Below the pieces are notes generated by a model that was given only the letters and a program-made list of their open reading frames with translations, was not told the DNA's origin and searched no databases. A stretch of DNA of 64,000 bases from positions 5,807,296-5,871,295 of the forward strand of contig NZ_CP040297.1 of NCBI RefSeq assembly GCF_013393945.1, given 5' to 3'. Shown piece by piece: positions 1 through 9,467 of this stretch. The position numbers and the translations under genes are program-made. Source of the stretch: Nostoc sp. TCL26-01 (GTDB taxonomy: Bacteria; Cyanobacteriota; Cyanobacteriia; Cyanobacteriales; Nostocaceae). How positions within the stretch are numbered: position 1 is the first letter of the stretch; every line of letters begins with the position of its first letter.

Positions 1-1221
1 GTTGACGTAGAAAGGGCTATTATCTAAGTCAAGCTGCGGATTGGGTGACTCAAAATTTAAGCTGGGGGGAATTTTTTTATGATACAAGGCAAGAGCAGTT
101 TTAATTAATCCTGCCACGCCAGCAGCCGCGACTAAATGCCCAACATTGCCTTTAGTTGAGCCGATCGCACAAAATTGTTTAGCATCTGTATGCAGACGAA
201 ATGCTTGGGTTAAAGCCTCTATTTCTATGGGATCACCTAATGGTGTGGCTGTACCGTGGGCTTCAATATAAGAAATAGTTTCAGGATGAAAGTCAGCGTA
301 GGCTTGGGCTTGGGCGATGGCTTGGGCTTGTCCGTTGACGCTGGGTGCGGTAAAACTTACCTTGTCAGCCCCATCATTATTGATCCCCGTACCGCGAATC
401 ACAGCATAAATGCGATCGCCATCTTGCAATGCGTCTTCAATCCGTTTCAAAACTACCAAGCCTGCACCGTTGTTAAACATTGTGCCATTAGCTTTGGCAT
501 CAAAGGGACGACAATGACCATCGGGAGAAAGCATTGTCCCTTCTTGGGCGATGTAACCACTGTTTTGGGGTGTTGTCATGGACACACCACCAGCTAAAGC
601 CATGTCGCACTGGTAGTTACTCAAGGCTTGACAAGCTTGGATGACGGCGACTAAGGAAGTAGAACAAGCTGTATTTACACTGACAGCCGGCCCCTTTAAA
701 TTCAACTTATAAGCAGCACGACTAGTTAAAAAGTCCTTTTCATTGGCTAGCATCGTCTGGAATTCACCGACGCGATCGATAATTTCTGCGCGTCCACAGA
801 TATGCTTGGCAAAGTAAGTATTTTGACCACAGCCAGCGTATAGACCGATCAAGCCATTGTATGATTCGGATTCGTAACCAGCATTTTCCAGCGCTTCATA
901 AACTAGTTCTAAAAAAATCCGCGACTGGGGGTCCATGACTTCTGCTTCCCTGGGATTAATACCAAAGAAAGCCGCATCAAAGGTTTCCCCTCCCGGAATC
1001 ATACCTTTAGCTTTTACATAATTAGGGTCTTGACAGAGTTTTGGGTCTATGCTGGAGTCTAGCTCGTCATCGGCAAAAAAAGTTGTTGATTCTAATCCCT
1101 CACAGAGATTTTGCCAAAACTCATCCACGTTCTTTGCACCCGGAAATCGGCCTACCATGCCGACAATAGCCACACCATCAATGGGATCTTGATTATCCGA
1201 TACTGCTTGCATATTCACCAT
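1..1221 (-). CDS. Type I polyketide synthase, ketosynthase domain (partial)
   Basis: This is the N-terminal part of a modular polyketide synthase; the gene continues beyond the left edge of the window. The first 407 codons encode a beta-ketoacyl synthase domain, which condenses an extender unit onto a carrier-bound acyl chain. The active-site cysteine lies in the motif NTACSTSL (Cys about residue 186), and the two catalytic histidines lie in EAHGTATPLGDP and in KGNVGHL. The start ATG lies 4 bp after the stop of the upstream NRPS gene, so the two are almost certainly co-transcribed and the KS should accept the aminoacyl chain from the NRPS carrier domain. An alternative start is the ATG three codons further in. 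Product unknown; downstream domains are outside the window. Confidence 0.93.
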   Translation of the reverse strand, partial: MVNMQAVSDNQDPIDGVAIVGMVGRFPGAKNVDEFWQNLCEGLESTTFFADDELDSSIDPKLCQDPNYVKAKGMIPGGETFDAAFFGINPREAEVMDPQSRIFLELVYEALENAGYESESYNGLIGLYAGCGQNTYFAKHICGRAEIIDRVGEFQTMLANEKDFLTSRAAYKLNLKGPAVSVNTACSTSLVAVIQACQALSNYQCDMALAGGVSMTTPQNSGYIAQEGTMLSPDGHCRPFDAKANGTMFNNGAGLVVLKRIEDALQDGDRIYAVIRGTGINNDGADKVSFTAPSVNGQAQAIAQAQAYADFHPETISYIEAHGTATPLGDPIEIEALTQAFRLHTDAKQFCAIGSTKGNVGHLVAAAGVAGLIKTALALYHKKIPPSLNFESPNPQLDLDNSPFYVN

Positions 1222-1224
1222 CGA

Positions 1225-3147
1225 TTACATACCTCGTTGACTATGACGGCGACGAGCCAGGGCTGCTTTCTGCTGTTGAGCGCGGCTTTGTAGCTTGTCT
1301 GGGGATTGTTGCGTGTTTTGTTGGGCATTTAGTTGGGCATTTAAATACTGAGCTAATCCAGCGATCGTGGGATACTGAAATAGCTTGACTACAGATAACT
1401 CCATGCCCAGTTCTTGTTTTACCCGTAGCGCTAGTTGCATAATTAAAATTGAGGTTCCCCCCAAATCAAAGAAGTTGTCATCCACACCAACTTGATCAAT
1501 TTGCAACAAGTCGGCATAGATATTTACCAACAGACGCTCTAAATCATTTTGAGGAGCAATATAGACTTGTTCTAATTGGGGACGTTCTCTACCTGGTGCA
1601 GGTAATTTCTGTCTATCAACTTTACCGTTGGCAGTCAAAGGTAACGATGCCAAAACGACAAACGCCGATGGTAACATATATTCAGGTAATCGCTGTTGCA
1701 GAAAAGCTGATAATTGATTCTGCTTATATGTACTACCTTGATGAGTGACTATATAAGCTACCAACTGCTTTTCACCTGTCACATGAGGACGAGCAATCAC
1801 GATATTCTCCCGAATCTCAGGATATTGACCAATTACCCGTTCAATTTCCCCTAATTCAATGCGAAAACCCCGAATTTTCACTTGATTGTCAATCCTACCT
1901 AGAAATTCGATATTGCCATCTGGGAGAGAACGAACCAAGTCTCCTGTTTTATAAAGACGTTCTGACGCTGATGCAGAATTTTTCCAAGGGTAGGGAATAA
2001 ATTTTTCGACTGTCAATTCGGGACGGTTGAGATAACCACGCGCCAACCCATCTCCACCAACGTATAATTCTCCCACCATACCCGGTGCTACTGGTTGGAG
2101 GTTGTCATCTAATATATAAACTTGAGTATGAGCGATCGCCTGACCAATGGGAATGGAAAGGTCTGGTTTTAGTGGCAATGTAATCTCATAACAGCAGGTA
2201 AAAGTCGTATTTTCTGTCGGGCCATAACCATTAATCAAGCGACAATTCTCTACTGTCTGGAGGAACTTCTGCACATGAGGCACAGATAAGACATCGCCCC
2301 CAGCTAACAATTGACGCAGGGGTTTTAAAGCCTCGATTTTTTCATCGACGATTAAATGAAATAACCCAGCCGTTAACCAAAGTGTTGTCACTTGATATTG
2401 GTGAATAACTTGTGCTAATTCATCTAAAGATGGAGTATTAGTAGGAAATATCACCAGTAATCCACCGTTGAGCAGAGAACCCCAAATCTCAAAGGTTGTC
2501 GCATCAAAGGAAATAGGCGCTAGTTGCAGAAATACTTCTGATGCTGTGAAACTAGCGTAGTTAGTTTCTTTCACTAAACGCACAACACCACGATGAACGA
2601 CACACACCCCCTTTGGTTGTCCGGTGGAACCCGAAGTGTACATCACATAAGCTAAATTTTCCGGTTTAATACTGGTAGTTAGATTATGGTGTGGCTGTTG
2701 ATTAATCTGATCCCAATCTTCATCTACACAAACAGTCGTGGCATTGTGTTGAGGTAATCTGTCAACTAATGCTTTTTGAGTTAGTAATACTGTTACTTGC
2801 GTATCTGCCAGCATGAACGCTAAACGTTCTTGGGGATACCCTATATCTAATGGGACGTAAGCGCCGCCTGCTTTGAGGATAGCTAATAATCCTATCACCA
2901 TTTCTAGCGATCGCTCCATGCAGATCCCCACTAGCACTTCTGCGCTGACTCCCAGAGTTTGCAGGTATTTTGCCAGTTGGTTGGCTTGGTGATTTAACTG
3001 TCGGTAAGTCAGTTGTTGTTCCTGAAATACAACAGCAACTGCATCAGGGTTACGTTCTACCTGTTCCTCAAATAATTGATGAATGCAATGATTTAGAGGA
3101 TGGTTGCTCTGATTATGATCAAAATTAAAAACTACAGATTCTTGCAT
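1225..3147 (-). CDS. NRPS starter protein: adenylation domain plus peptidyl carrier domain
   Basis: Activates one amino acid as aminoacyl-AMP and loads it on its own phosphopantetheine arm. A-domain core motifs are visible in order: YTSGSTGQPKG (A3), FDATTFEIW (A4), NGYGPTEN (A5), YKTGD (A7), GRIDNQVKIRGFRIELGE (A8) and NGKVDRQKLP (A10). The C-terminal carrier domain has DNFFDLGGTSILIM, with Thr before the phosphopantetheinylated Ser where His is more usual. By alignment to GrsA PheA I read the specificity residues as D-A-F-W-L-G-G-T-F-K, one change from the published valine code DAFWIGGTFK, so valine or a similar branched residue is predicted (inference). There is no condensation domain, which fits a loading module. 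The frame can be opened from a TTG at 3162, but the first ATG is at 3147. Confidence 0.93.
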   Translation of the reverse strand: MQESVVFNFDHNQSNHPLNHCIHQLFEEQVERNPDAVAVVFQEQQLTYRQLNHQANQLAKYLQTLGVSAEVLVGICMERSLEMVIGLLAILKAGGAYVPLDIGYPQERLAFMLADTQVTVLLTQKALVDRLPQHNATTVCVDEDWDQINQQPHHNLTTSIKPENLAYVMYTSGSTGQPKGVCVVHRGVVRLVKETNYASFTASEVFLQLAPISFDATTFEIWGSLLNGGLLVIFPTNTPSLDELAQVIHQYQVTTLWLTAGLFHLIVDEKIEALKPLRQLLAGGDVLSVPHVQKFLQTVENCRLINGYGPTENTTFTCCYEITLPLKPDLSIPIGQAIAHTQVYILDDNLQPVAPGMVGELYVGGDGLARGYLNRPELTVEKFIPYPWKNSASASERLYKTGDLVRSLPDGNIEFLGRIDNQVKIRGFRIELGEIERVIGQYPEIRENIVIARPHVTGEKQLVAYIVTHQGSTYKQNQLSAFLQQRLPEYMLPSAFVVLASLPLTANGKVDRQKLPAPGRERPQLEQVYIAPQNDLERLLVNIYADLLQIDQVGVDDNFFDLGGTSILIMQLALRVKQELGMELSVVKLFQYPTIAGLAQYLNAQLNAQQNTQQSPDKLQSRAQQQKAALARRRHSQRGM

Positions 3148-3992
3148 TGGCCACTGCACCAATAGATATTGCTGACAAAAAATGGCTAAACAAGGATTTA
3201 AGGGAGATGGAAGAGAAAGACTCTATAAAATTACTTAAGTTTTCTTTTAGCTAAAGATGACAAACATCATCATTGAAATTGGTAACTCCATAACTACTAC
3301 CAAATATAAGGGTGATGAACATGAAGTAGTGTTTTTCAGTAAAACTCTGCTAAACTCCCTGAAATTCCTATTAAGCTAGTCCAAGTTATCTAAGTTGATT
3401 AAATATGGACAAATAAATCTTTAAGAATAGAAAAGTAATGACAGATAAATCTGCTAGATAGATTGCCAAAAATTATATTCATTTAAATCGTCCGGTAAAC
3501 GCAAAGTTATTACCTGAACACCGCTATCATTCATCAAGGGAAGGAAAACACACAAACAACAATGCTTAACTTAAGGATTTTTTTGGTTTTGTCTCTTCAG
3601 GTATATCTGACGTAAACTAACTTAACTTATAGACTTCATCAACTGGCAATAACCCACATTCTTTAAATCGCTTGACTCCATGCTCATAGTTACACAGACA
3701 CTCTTAAACACTTATGTAATTCATTTAAATAAGAGTCTACAACAACACATTTTATTTTTGAACAAACTTTTTTCAACTTTACATTACCTTTACCAGTAGT
3801 TTAGTCATTACTACACAATCTAGAGTCAGCAATAAATTAAGTAATTTCCCAAGTGTCAAGGAAGAAAAGCTAAAGCTTAGGTTAGAGGTGAGAGTCGGCT
3901 GCGTCTTTCACTGATTTGTTAGACTGATGACACCAGGATTTTTCCGTCAAATTCAGTCAAATCTCTGATAACGCCAGCAGACGAGGCTCTTC
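3148..3992. other. Long intergenic region between the NRPS-PKS operon and tldD
   Basis: About 840 bp of AT-rich DNA separating divergent genes, so it should hold promoters for both. I see no convincing gene. On the minus strand around 3625-3710 about 24 codons read NYEHGVKRFKECGLLPVDEV before a stop; this looks protein-like and may be a gene scrap, but I do not recognise it. Confidence 0.5.
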
Positions 3993-5465
3993 ATGCTTAC
4001 AAATACCTTACTTCTTTCAAATCAACTCCCTAATTTACAATACTCATCCACATCAGAGCGATTCGATGAAACTTGGGAAGCCCCCTTGGCGACTCTCCTG
4101 GGTTTAGGACGTGCGGCTGGTGCTGATTTTATTGAATTTTTTCTAGAGCGACGTAACTACATTAGTAGCCTGGCAGAAGACGATACCATCACCAGTATTT
4201 CCCCAAGTTTAGCCACAGGTGCAGGAGTCAGAGTATTTCGTGGCAAAGCCGACTGCTATGTCAGCACCAATGATTTATCCTTCTCTGGTTTGCAAGCTGC
4301 TTTAGAAAAAGGTCTATCGATTCTGGGCTTACAATTACCAGCACCTCGCGCTTTTATCCCAGAAATTAACTTGGAACTGCTCAGAGATTATGCTACCAAA
4401 CGTGGTAAAGATGGATGGTTACCTCTGTGTAGTTCTATCCGCGAAATGGGAGAGATTCTCCTTGATGGCACTGCCTACCTCAAACAAAAAGCTCATCATG
4501 TGCAATCCCGTCGGGCTAGCTATTTCCGCGATTGGCAAGAAGTCTTAGTCGCTGCTAGTGATGGCACTTTCGCCCGTGATATTCGCCTAACGCAATCAGT
4601 CGGATTTAACTTGCTGTGTGCTGATGGGGCTAATCGTGCTTCCATTGGTGAACGTGGTGGTAATACCAGTGATGCTAACTTCCTGAGAACTTGGGATTAT
4701 CAACAAGCTGCCGAAAATATTGCCGAATCTGCGGGCAAAATGCTCTATGCAGACTACGTAGAATCAGGGACTTACCCCATCATCATGGCAAATCACTTTG
4801 GTGGTGTAATTTTCCACGAAGCCTGTGGACACTTGCTAGAAACCACACAAATCGAACGTAACACGACTCCCTTTGCTGACAAAAAAGGCGAAAAAATCGC
4901 GCACGAGAGTTTAACAGCCTGGGATGAAGGACGTGCTGATAATGCCTTCGGAACCATTGACATGGATGATGAGGGTATGCCAGCTCAAAGAACCTTATTA
5001 ATTGAAAAAGGTGTGTTGAAAAATTTCTTAGCAGATAGAACAGGTTCTGTACGCACTGGACACCCCAGAACGGGTAGTGGTCGTCGTCAGAATTATACCT
5101 TCGCTGCGGCTAGCCGGATGCGTAATACTTACATCGACTCCGGTGACTATAAGATTGACGATTTATTCGCCTCTGTAGATAAAGGTATCTACTGTAAAAA
5201 AATGGGTGGCGGTAGTGTAGGCGCGACTGGTCAATTTAACTTTAGTGTGGATGAAGCCTATTTAATTGAACATGGCAAAATTACCAAGCCATTAAAAGGT
5301 GCTACCCTCATCGGCGAAGCCAAGGAAATCATGAACAAAATTTCCATGTGTTCCCAAGATTTGGAACTTGCACCTGGTTTCTGTGGTTCTGTCAGTGGTA
5401 GCATCTACACCACCGTAGGCCAACCCCACATCAAAGTTGATTCCATTACCGTCGGGGGACGTTAA
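3993..5465 (+). CDS. tldD: TldD family metalloprotease
   Basis: Zinc protease subunit that, with TldE, forms a heterodimeric protease known in other bacteria to trim peptides such as microcin precursors and to degrade antitoxins. The 490-residue product carries the family's HExxxH zinc motif as HEACGH (His275, Glu276, His280) after a conserved Gly-Gly-Val stretch, and the C-terminal conserved region with the GSVSGS motif. Length is normal for TldD. The ATG at 3993 follows a purine-rich GAGG stretch. The partner gene is downstream at 5701 on the same strand, separated by a repeat-rich spacer of 235 bp. Function in cyanobacteria is not established; family assignment is firm. Confidence 0.95.
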   Translation: MLTNTLLLSNQLPNLQYSSTSERFDETWEAPLATLLGLGRAAGADFIEFFLERRNYISSLAEDDTITSISPSLATGAGVRVFRGKADCYVSTNDLSFSGLQAALEKGLSILGLQLPAPRAFIPEINLELLRDYATKRGKDGWLPLCSSIREMGEILLDGTAYLKQKAHHVQSRRASYFRDWQEVLVAASDGTFARDIRLTQSVGFNLLCADGANRASIGERGGNTSDANFLRTWDYQQAAENIAESAGKMLYADYVESGTYPIIMANHFGGVIFHEACGHLLETTQIERNTTPFADKKGEKIAHESLTAWDEGRADNAFGTIDMDDEGMPAQRTLLIEKGVLKNFLADRTGSVRTGHPRTGSGRRQNYTFAAASRMRNTYIDSGDYKIDDLFASVDKGIYCKKMGGGSVGATGQFNFSVDEAYLIEHGKITKPLKGATLIGEAKEIMNKISMCSQDLELAPGFCGSVSGSIYTTVGQPHIKVDSITVGGR

Positions 5466-5700
5466 AGAGGCAAGCAGGGGGTGCAGGGGAAGCAGGGGGG
5501 AAAATTTTACAACTTCCTAAATCATCATTGCCCTAATTCTGAGCGAGTTGACGTTGAAAATACTCAGCGTCCCTCTGCGTTAACCTCAGCGTCCCTCTGC
5601 GTTTAAAAAACTACGAACTTAATAAAAAGCCGTAATAAGTTGTAGCATCCAAAATCCAAAATTAAATCTACTCCATCCAAATCTAAAATCTAAAATTGTC
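5466..5700. repeat. Repeat-rich spacer between tldD and tldE
   Basis: Contains G-rich repeats (several units of GCAGGGG), a doubled CAGCGTCCCTCTGCGTT motif about 5567-5604, and three near-copies of an AAAATC(C/T)AAA pattern at 5647-5695. These are low-complexity repeats common between genes in Nostoc-type genomes. No gene or clear terminator seen. Confidence 0.6.
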
Positions 5701-7041
5701 ATGCCGAATATTAATGAGATTGCCAATTACGCCAAGGATAACGCCGAGAAACTTGGCATCAAAAAATTTGACATCTATGGTTCAACGGTAGATGAAACCA
5801 GTGTGCAAGTTGACCAAGGTGAGCCGAAACAAGTCAAAGCCTCGAATCGTTCTGGTGTCACAGTGCGGGTGTGGAATGAAGATAACACCATTGGCGTGAC
5901 TAGTACCACAGATGTAGATCCCAAAGGCTTAGAACTAGCACTGAAGACTGCTTACGAAGCGAGTTTTTTTGGTGTAAAAGAGAATGTACCTGATTTTAGC
6001 CCAGAAGCAACTGTAGCGATCGCTCATCCACTAAACGAAACAGCACCCCAAGCACCTGTAGCTGAACTCATAGACAAACTACTCCTGGCAGAAAAAGAAC
6101 TGCTAGCAGCTCATCCAGCCATCAAAGGTGTACCCTATAATGGCTTGTCGCAACGAGACATCGATAGATTCTATCTCAACAGTCAAGGCGCTTTGAGAAC
6201 TGATTCTGTTTCTTTGTCCTCAGTCTACCTTTACAGCAAAACTGAAGAAGAAGGCAAAAAACCTCGCAGTGCAGGTGCTTACAGAATTAACCGAAGTTTA
6301 GAAAATCTAGACATCAACGGATGTATTCAAGAAACTGCCGCAAAAACTATCAGTCATCTCAACTACGAAAAAATTAAAACTGGTAAGTATCAAGTTGTTT
6401 TCTCACCTGAAGCTTTCTTAAGTCTTTTAGGAGCATTTTCTAATTTATTCAATGCTCAAAGTATTCTTGATAAACAAAGTTTATCCACACCTGATGATTT
6501 AGGCAAACAACTTGCTTCACCTCTACTTTCAGTTTATGATGACGCTCTCCACCCAGCTAACATCGGCGCAGAAAGTTTTGATGGTGAGGGTACACCTACT
6601 CGGCAAGTTCCATTAATCGAAAATGGCATTCTAACAGGCTTTCTCCATAGTGCGGGAACTGCCAAAAGGTTGAATGCTCACCCGACAGGTAATGCCAATA
6701 TTGGGGCAAAAGTCAGCGTTAGTCCCAACTTTTATCATGTATTTGCCGCTAGCAACTCTGGGCAAGATTTAAGTTTAGCAACGGTAGAAAATGTCATCTT
6801 AATTGATGATTTACACGCTCTCCACGCTGGAGTGAAATCTTTACAAGGCTCATTTTCTCTCCCGTTTGATGGTTGGCTAATCAATAAAGGTGAAAAGACC
6901 AGCATCGAATCAGCAACCGTTGCTGGCGATTTCTTAGAACTCTTAAAGTCAATTATCCACGTAGAACCAGAAGTGGAACTAACCCCAGGTGGTGTTGCAC
7001 CGAGAATTTGGGTAGAAGGATTATCAATTACTGGGGAGTAG
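5701..7041 (+). CDS. tldE: TldE/PmbA family metalloprotease partner
   Basis: Second subunit of the TldD/TldE protease. The 446-residue product has the family N-terminal region (DQGEPKQ, SNRSGVTVRVW) and the C-terminal region with HPTGNANIGAK and the final APRIWVEGLSITGE. As is normal for TldE/PmbA, it lacks the HExxxH zinc motif of TldD. It follows tldD on the same strand, so the two are expected to make one heterodimer. Start ATG at 5701; no strong Shine-Dalgarno sequence is visible, which is common in cyanobacteria. Confidence 0.94.
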   Translation: MPNINEIANYAKDNAEKLGIKKFDIYGSTVDETSVQVDQGEPKQVKASNRSGVTVRVWNEDNTIGVTSTTDVDPKGLELALKTAYEASFFGVKENVPDFSPEATVAIAHPLNETAPQAPVAELIDKLLLAEKELLAAHPAIKGVPYNGLSQRDIDRFYLNSQGALRTDSVSLSSVYLYSKTEEEGKKPRSAGAYRINRSLENLDINGCIQETAAKTISHLNYEKIKTGKYQVVFSPEAFLSLLGAFSNLFNAQSILDKQSLSTPDDLGKQLASPLLSVYDDALHPANIGAESFDGEGTPTRQVPLIENGILTGFLHSAGTAKRLNAHPTGNANIGAKVSVSPNFYHVFAASNSGQDLSLATVENVILIDDLHALHAGVKSLQGSFSLPFDGWLINKGEKTSIESATVAGDFLELLKSIIHVEPEVELTPGGVAPRIWVEGLSITGE

Positions 7042-7047
7042 TGAGTG

Positions 7048-7121
7048 CTGAGTGCTGAGTGGTGTATGAAAAGTGAAAAGTTGAAAGTGATGAGAATCTC
7101 TACTCATAACTCAGCACTCAG
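7048..7121 (+). terminator. Inverted repeat downstream of tldE, possible terminator
   Basis: A perfect 13-bp inverted repeat, CTGAGTGCTGAGT at 7048-7060 and its complement at 7109-7121, starts 6 bp after the tldE stop. It encloses about 48 bp and lacks a T-run, so it is either a weak terminator or simply two opposed copies of the GTGCTGA short repeat that recurs across this window. Confidence 0.4.
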
Positions 7122-7151
7122 AATCAAGTAATATCTCAAATAGGGGGAAAT

Positions 7152-7427
7152 ATGGAAGTTATAATTGAAAAAATTGTGGAAAAACTTCATCATTTGCCTA
7201 AAGACAAGATTTTAGAAGTACTAAATTTTGTGGAATTTCTAACTTGGCATCAAGGAAATTTAGATCCACACTTAACCGAAGATAGTGTTCGATTTCGGGA
7301 AGATGAAGAGTTTGAAGTAATCGCTGATGAGTTAGCTGATGAATTGCAAACATATATTGGCAGTAACACACCTGTATTATCAGATTATGCTGTTAGTCGT
7401 GCCGGGATTTATGAGGAGCATCCCTAA
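7152..7427 (+). CDS. Putative antitoxin (DUF2281-like) of a PIN-toxin pair
   Basis: A 91-residue acidic protein whose start (IEKIVEKLHHLPKDKILEVL, followed by NFVEFLTW) resembles the DUF2281 family of small proteins that often precede toxin genes. A strong ribosome site (AGGGGGAAAT) stands just before the ATG. It ends 3 bp before the GTG start of a PIN-domain gene, the usual antitoxin-first arrangement. It would bind and neutralise the PIN ribonuclease and repress the operon (inference from family and context). Confidence 0.75.
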   Translation: MEVIIEKIVEKLHHLPKDKILEVLNFVEFLTWHQGNLDPHLTEDSVRFREDEEFEVIADELADELQTYIGSNTPVLSDYAVSRAGIYEEHP

Positions 7428-7430
7428 CAA

Positions 7431-7889
7431 GTGATCTATTTAGTTGATCCAAATGTGCTATTACGATTCGTGGAACGCTCTCATCCTCTTCATACTGAAA
7501 TTAGAGATGCTATCCGAAAATTACGTAACAACAGCCAGCAGTTACAAGTCACCTCTCAAAATTGCGTTGAGTTTTGGAATGTGGCTACACGTCCTATATC
7601 GAGAAATGGCTTTGGTTTAACCCCTGATAAAACCGAAAAACTATTGCGTTTGATTGAACGCCTGTTTCCAGTTTTGCTTGATAGTTCTGACGTTTATCAG
7701 GAATGGCGCAGGTTGGTCGTTAAATTTGGTGTTTCAGGAGTTCAAGTTCATGATGCTCGTTTAGTTGCAGCGATGAAGGTACATAAGATATCGCACATTC
7801 TCACGTTCAACATGGAAGACTTCACCAGATACAAAAGTGAAGGCATTCTGGCAATTGCACCAGAGACAGTACTTAACGAAAATACTTAA
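7431..7889 (+). CDS. PIN-domain ribonuclease toxin (VapC-like)
   Basis: A 152-residue PIN domain, a metal-dependent ribonuclease fold used by VapC toxins. Acidic residues expected for metal binding are visible in LVDPNVLLRF near the N-terminus, in NCVEFWN (residues about 44-50), and in VHDARLVAAM with a following ILTFNMEDF near the C-terminus. It starts with GTG, 3 bp after the antitoxin stop, giving translational coupling. Target RNA unknown. Confidence 0.85.
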   Translation: MIYLVDPNVLLRFVERSHPLHTEIRDAIRKLRNNSQQLQVTSQNCVEFWNVATRPISRNGFGLTPDKTEKLLRLIERLFPVLLDSSDVYQEWRRLVVKFGVSGVQVHDARLVAAMKVHKISHILTFNMEDFTRYKSEGILAIAPETVLNENT

Positions 7890-8085
7890 TTAGCAAAACT
7901 GATATCTTAAATGACGATCGCCAATCAGTATACTAGCGATCGCTCTCTAAATTATTGCTAGCCAAATACTCTACCAGCAAGGTTTTGGAAAATTCCTGCA
8001 AGATAATCTTTGATCCCCCCTTACCAGCTGCTACAGACAGTCCTAAACTGAAGGTGGGAGTTGAAAGGCAGTTGGGAGAAATCTT

Positions 8086-9375
8086 GTGAAAAAAGTATTA
8101 GCAATTATTCTTGGTGGTGGTGCGGGTACTCGCCTTTACCCTCTCACCAAACTCCGTGCTAAACCGGCAGTACCCGTGGCAGGGAAGTACCGCCTTATAG
8201 ATATCCCTGTCAGTAACTGCATCAATTCAGAAATTTTTAAAATCTACGTCCTCACACAATTTAACTCAGCGTCCCTCAATCGTCACATTGCTCGTACCTA
8301 CAGCTTTAGTGGTTTTAGTGAAGGGTTTGTGGAAGTGCTAGCCGCACAGCAAACACCAGAAAACCCTAACTGGTTCCAAGGTACAGCCGATGCTGTGCGT
8401 CAATACCTGTGGATGCTGCAAGATTGGGACGTAGATGAATTTTTGATCCTGTCAGGGGATCACCTCTACCGGATGGATTACCGTTTATTCATCCAGCGCC
8501 ATCGAGACACGAATGCGGATATCACACTTTCCGTGATTCCCATCGACGATCGCCGCGCCTCAGATTTTGGTTTAATGAAAATTGATCAGTCAGGGCGAGT
8601 GATTGATTTTAGCGAAAAACCCAAAGGCGCAGCTTTAGAGCAAATGAAAGTTGATACCACAGTTTTGGGATTAACTCCAGAACAAGCGGTATTACAACCT
8701 TACATTGCCTCAATGGGGATTTACATATTTAAAAAAGATGTTTTGATCAAACTGCTGAAAGAAGCTTTAGAACGCACTGATTTTGGCAAAGAAATTATTC
8801 CTGATGCTGCCAAAGATCACAATGTTCAAGCTTATCTATTCGATGACTACTGGGAAGACATCGGGACAATTGAAGCATTTTATCATGCCAATCTAGCCCT
8901 AACCCAGCAGCCCTTACCGCCCTTTAGCTTCTACGATGAAGAAGCCCCAATTTACACCCGTCCTCGTTATCTACCACCCACAAAACTGTTAGAATGTCAA
9001 GTCACAGAATCAATTGTTGGCGAAGGTTGTATTCTGAAAAACTGCCGCATTCAACATTCAGTTTTAGGTGTGCGATCGCGGATTGAATCTGGCGCTATCA
9101 TCGAAGAATCCCTACTTATGGGTGCTGACTTTTATCAACCTTACGTGGAACGTCAGTGCAACATTGATAAAGGCGATATCCCTGTTGGCATCGGCCCTGA
9201 TACTATCATTCGTCGCGCCATCATCGATAAAAATGCCCGCATCGGTCACGATGTCAAAATTATCAATAAAGACAACGTGCAGGAAGCTGACCGCGAAAGT
9301 CAAGGCTTTTACATCCGTAGTGGTATTGTCGTCGTCCTCAAAAATGCAGTAATTCCCGATGGGACAATCATTTAG
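8086..9375 (+). CDS. glgC: Glucose-1-phosphate adenylyltransferase (ADP-glucose pyrophosphorylase)
   Basis: Makes ADP-glucose and pyrophosphate from ATP and glucose-1-phosphate, the committed and regulated step of glycogen synthesis. The 429-residue product has the N-terminal nucleotidyltransferase motif GGGAGTRLYPLT followed by KPAVPVAGKYRLID, and a C-terminal left-handed beta-helix region. Length equals the characterised Anabaena enzyme: Lys382 (in DKNARIG) and Lys419 (in VVLKNAV) sit at the positions known there to bind the activator 3-phosphoglycerate. The start is GTG with a purine-rich GGGAGAA site 5-11 bases upstream. It is a single gene, with glycogen debranching and branching enzymes elsewhere in the window. 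Confidence 0.98.
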   Translation: MKKVLAIILGGGAGTRLYPLTKLRAKPAVPVAGKYRLIDIPVSNCINSEIFKIYVLTQFNSASLNRHIARTYSFSGFSEGFVEVLAAQQTPENPNWFQGTADAVRQYLWMLQDWDVDEFLILSGDHLYRMDYRLFIQRHRDTNADITLSVIPIDDRRASDFGLMKIDQSGRVIDFSEKPKGAALEQMKVDTTVLGLTPEQAVLQPYIASMGIYIFKKDVLIKLLKEALERTDFGKEIIPDAAKDHNVQAYLFDDYWEDIGTIEAFYHANLALTQQPLPPFSFYDEEAPIYTRPRYLPPTKLLECQVTESIVGEGCILKNCRIQHSVLGVRSRIESGAIIEESLLMGADFYQPYVERQCNIDKGDIPVGIGPDTIIRRAIIDKNARIGHDVKIINKDNVQEADRESQGFYIRSGIVVVLKNAVIPDGTII

Positions 9376-9467
9376 TCATTAGTCATTAGTCATTAATTAA
9401 GATTTTGACAGTTGACTTTTGACTTTTGACAGTTGACCATTGACAGTTGACCATTGACTTTTAACCA
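9376..9467 (+). repeat. Short tandem repeats after glgC
   Basis: Three TAGTCAT units follow the stop codon, then several copies of TTGACAGTTGAC / TTGACTTTTGAC variants run up to the next start. These belong to the heptamer-like short tandem repeats of heterocystous cyanobacteria. No terminator hairpin is evident. Confidence 0.8.
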
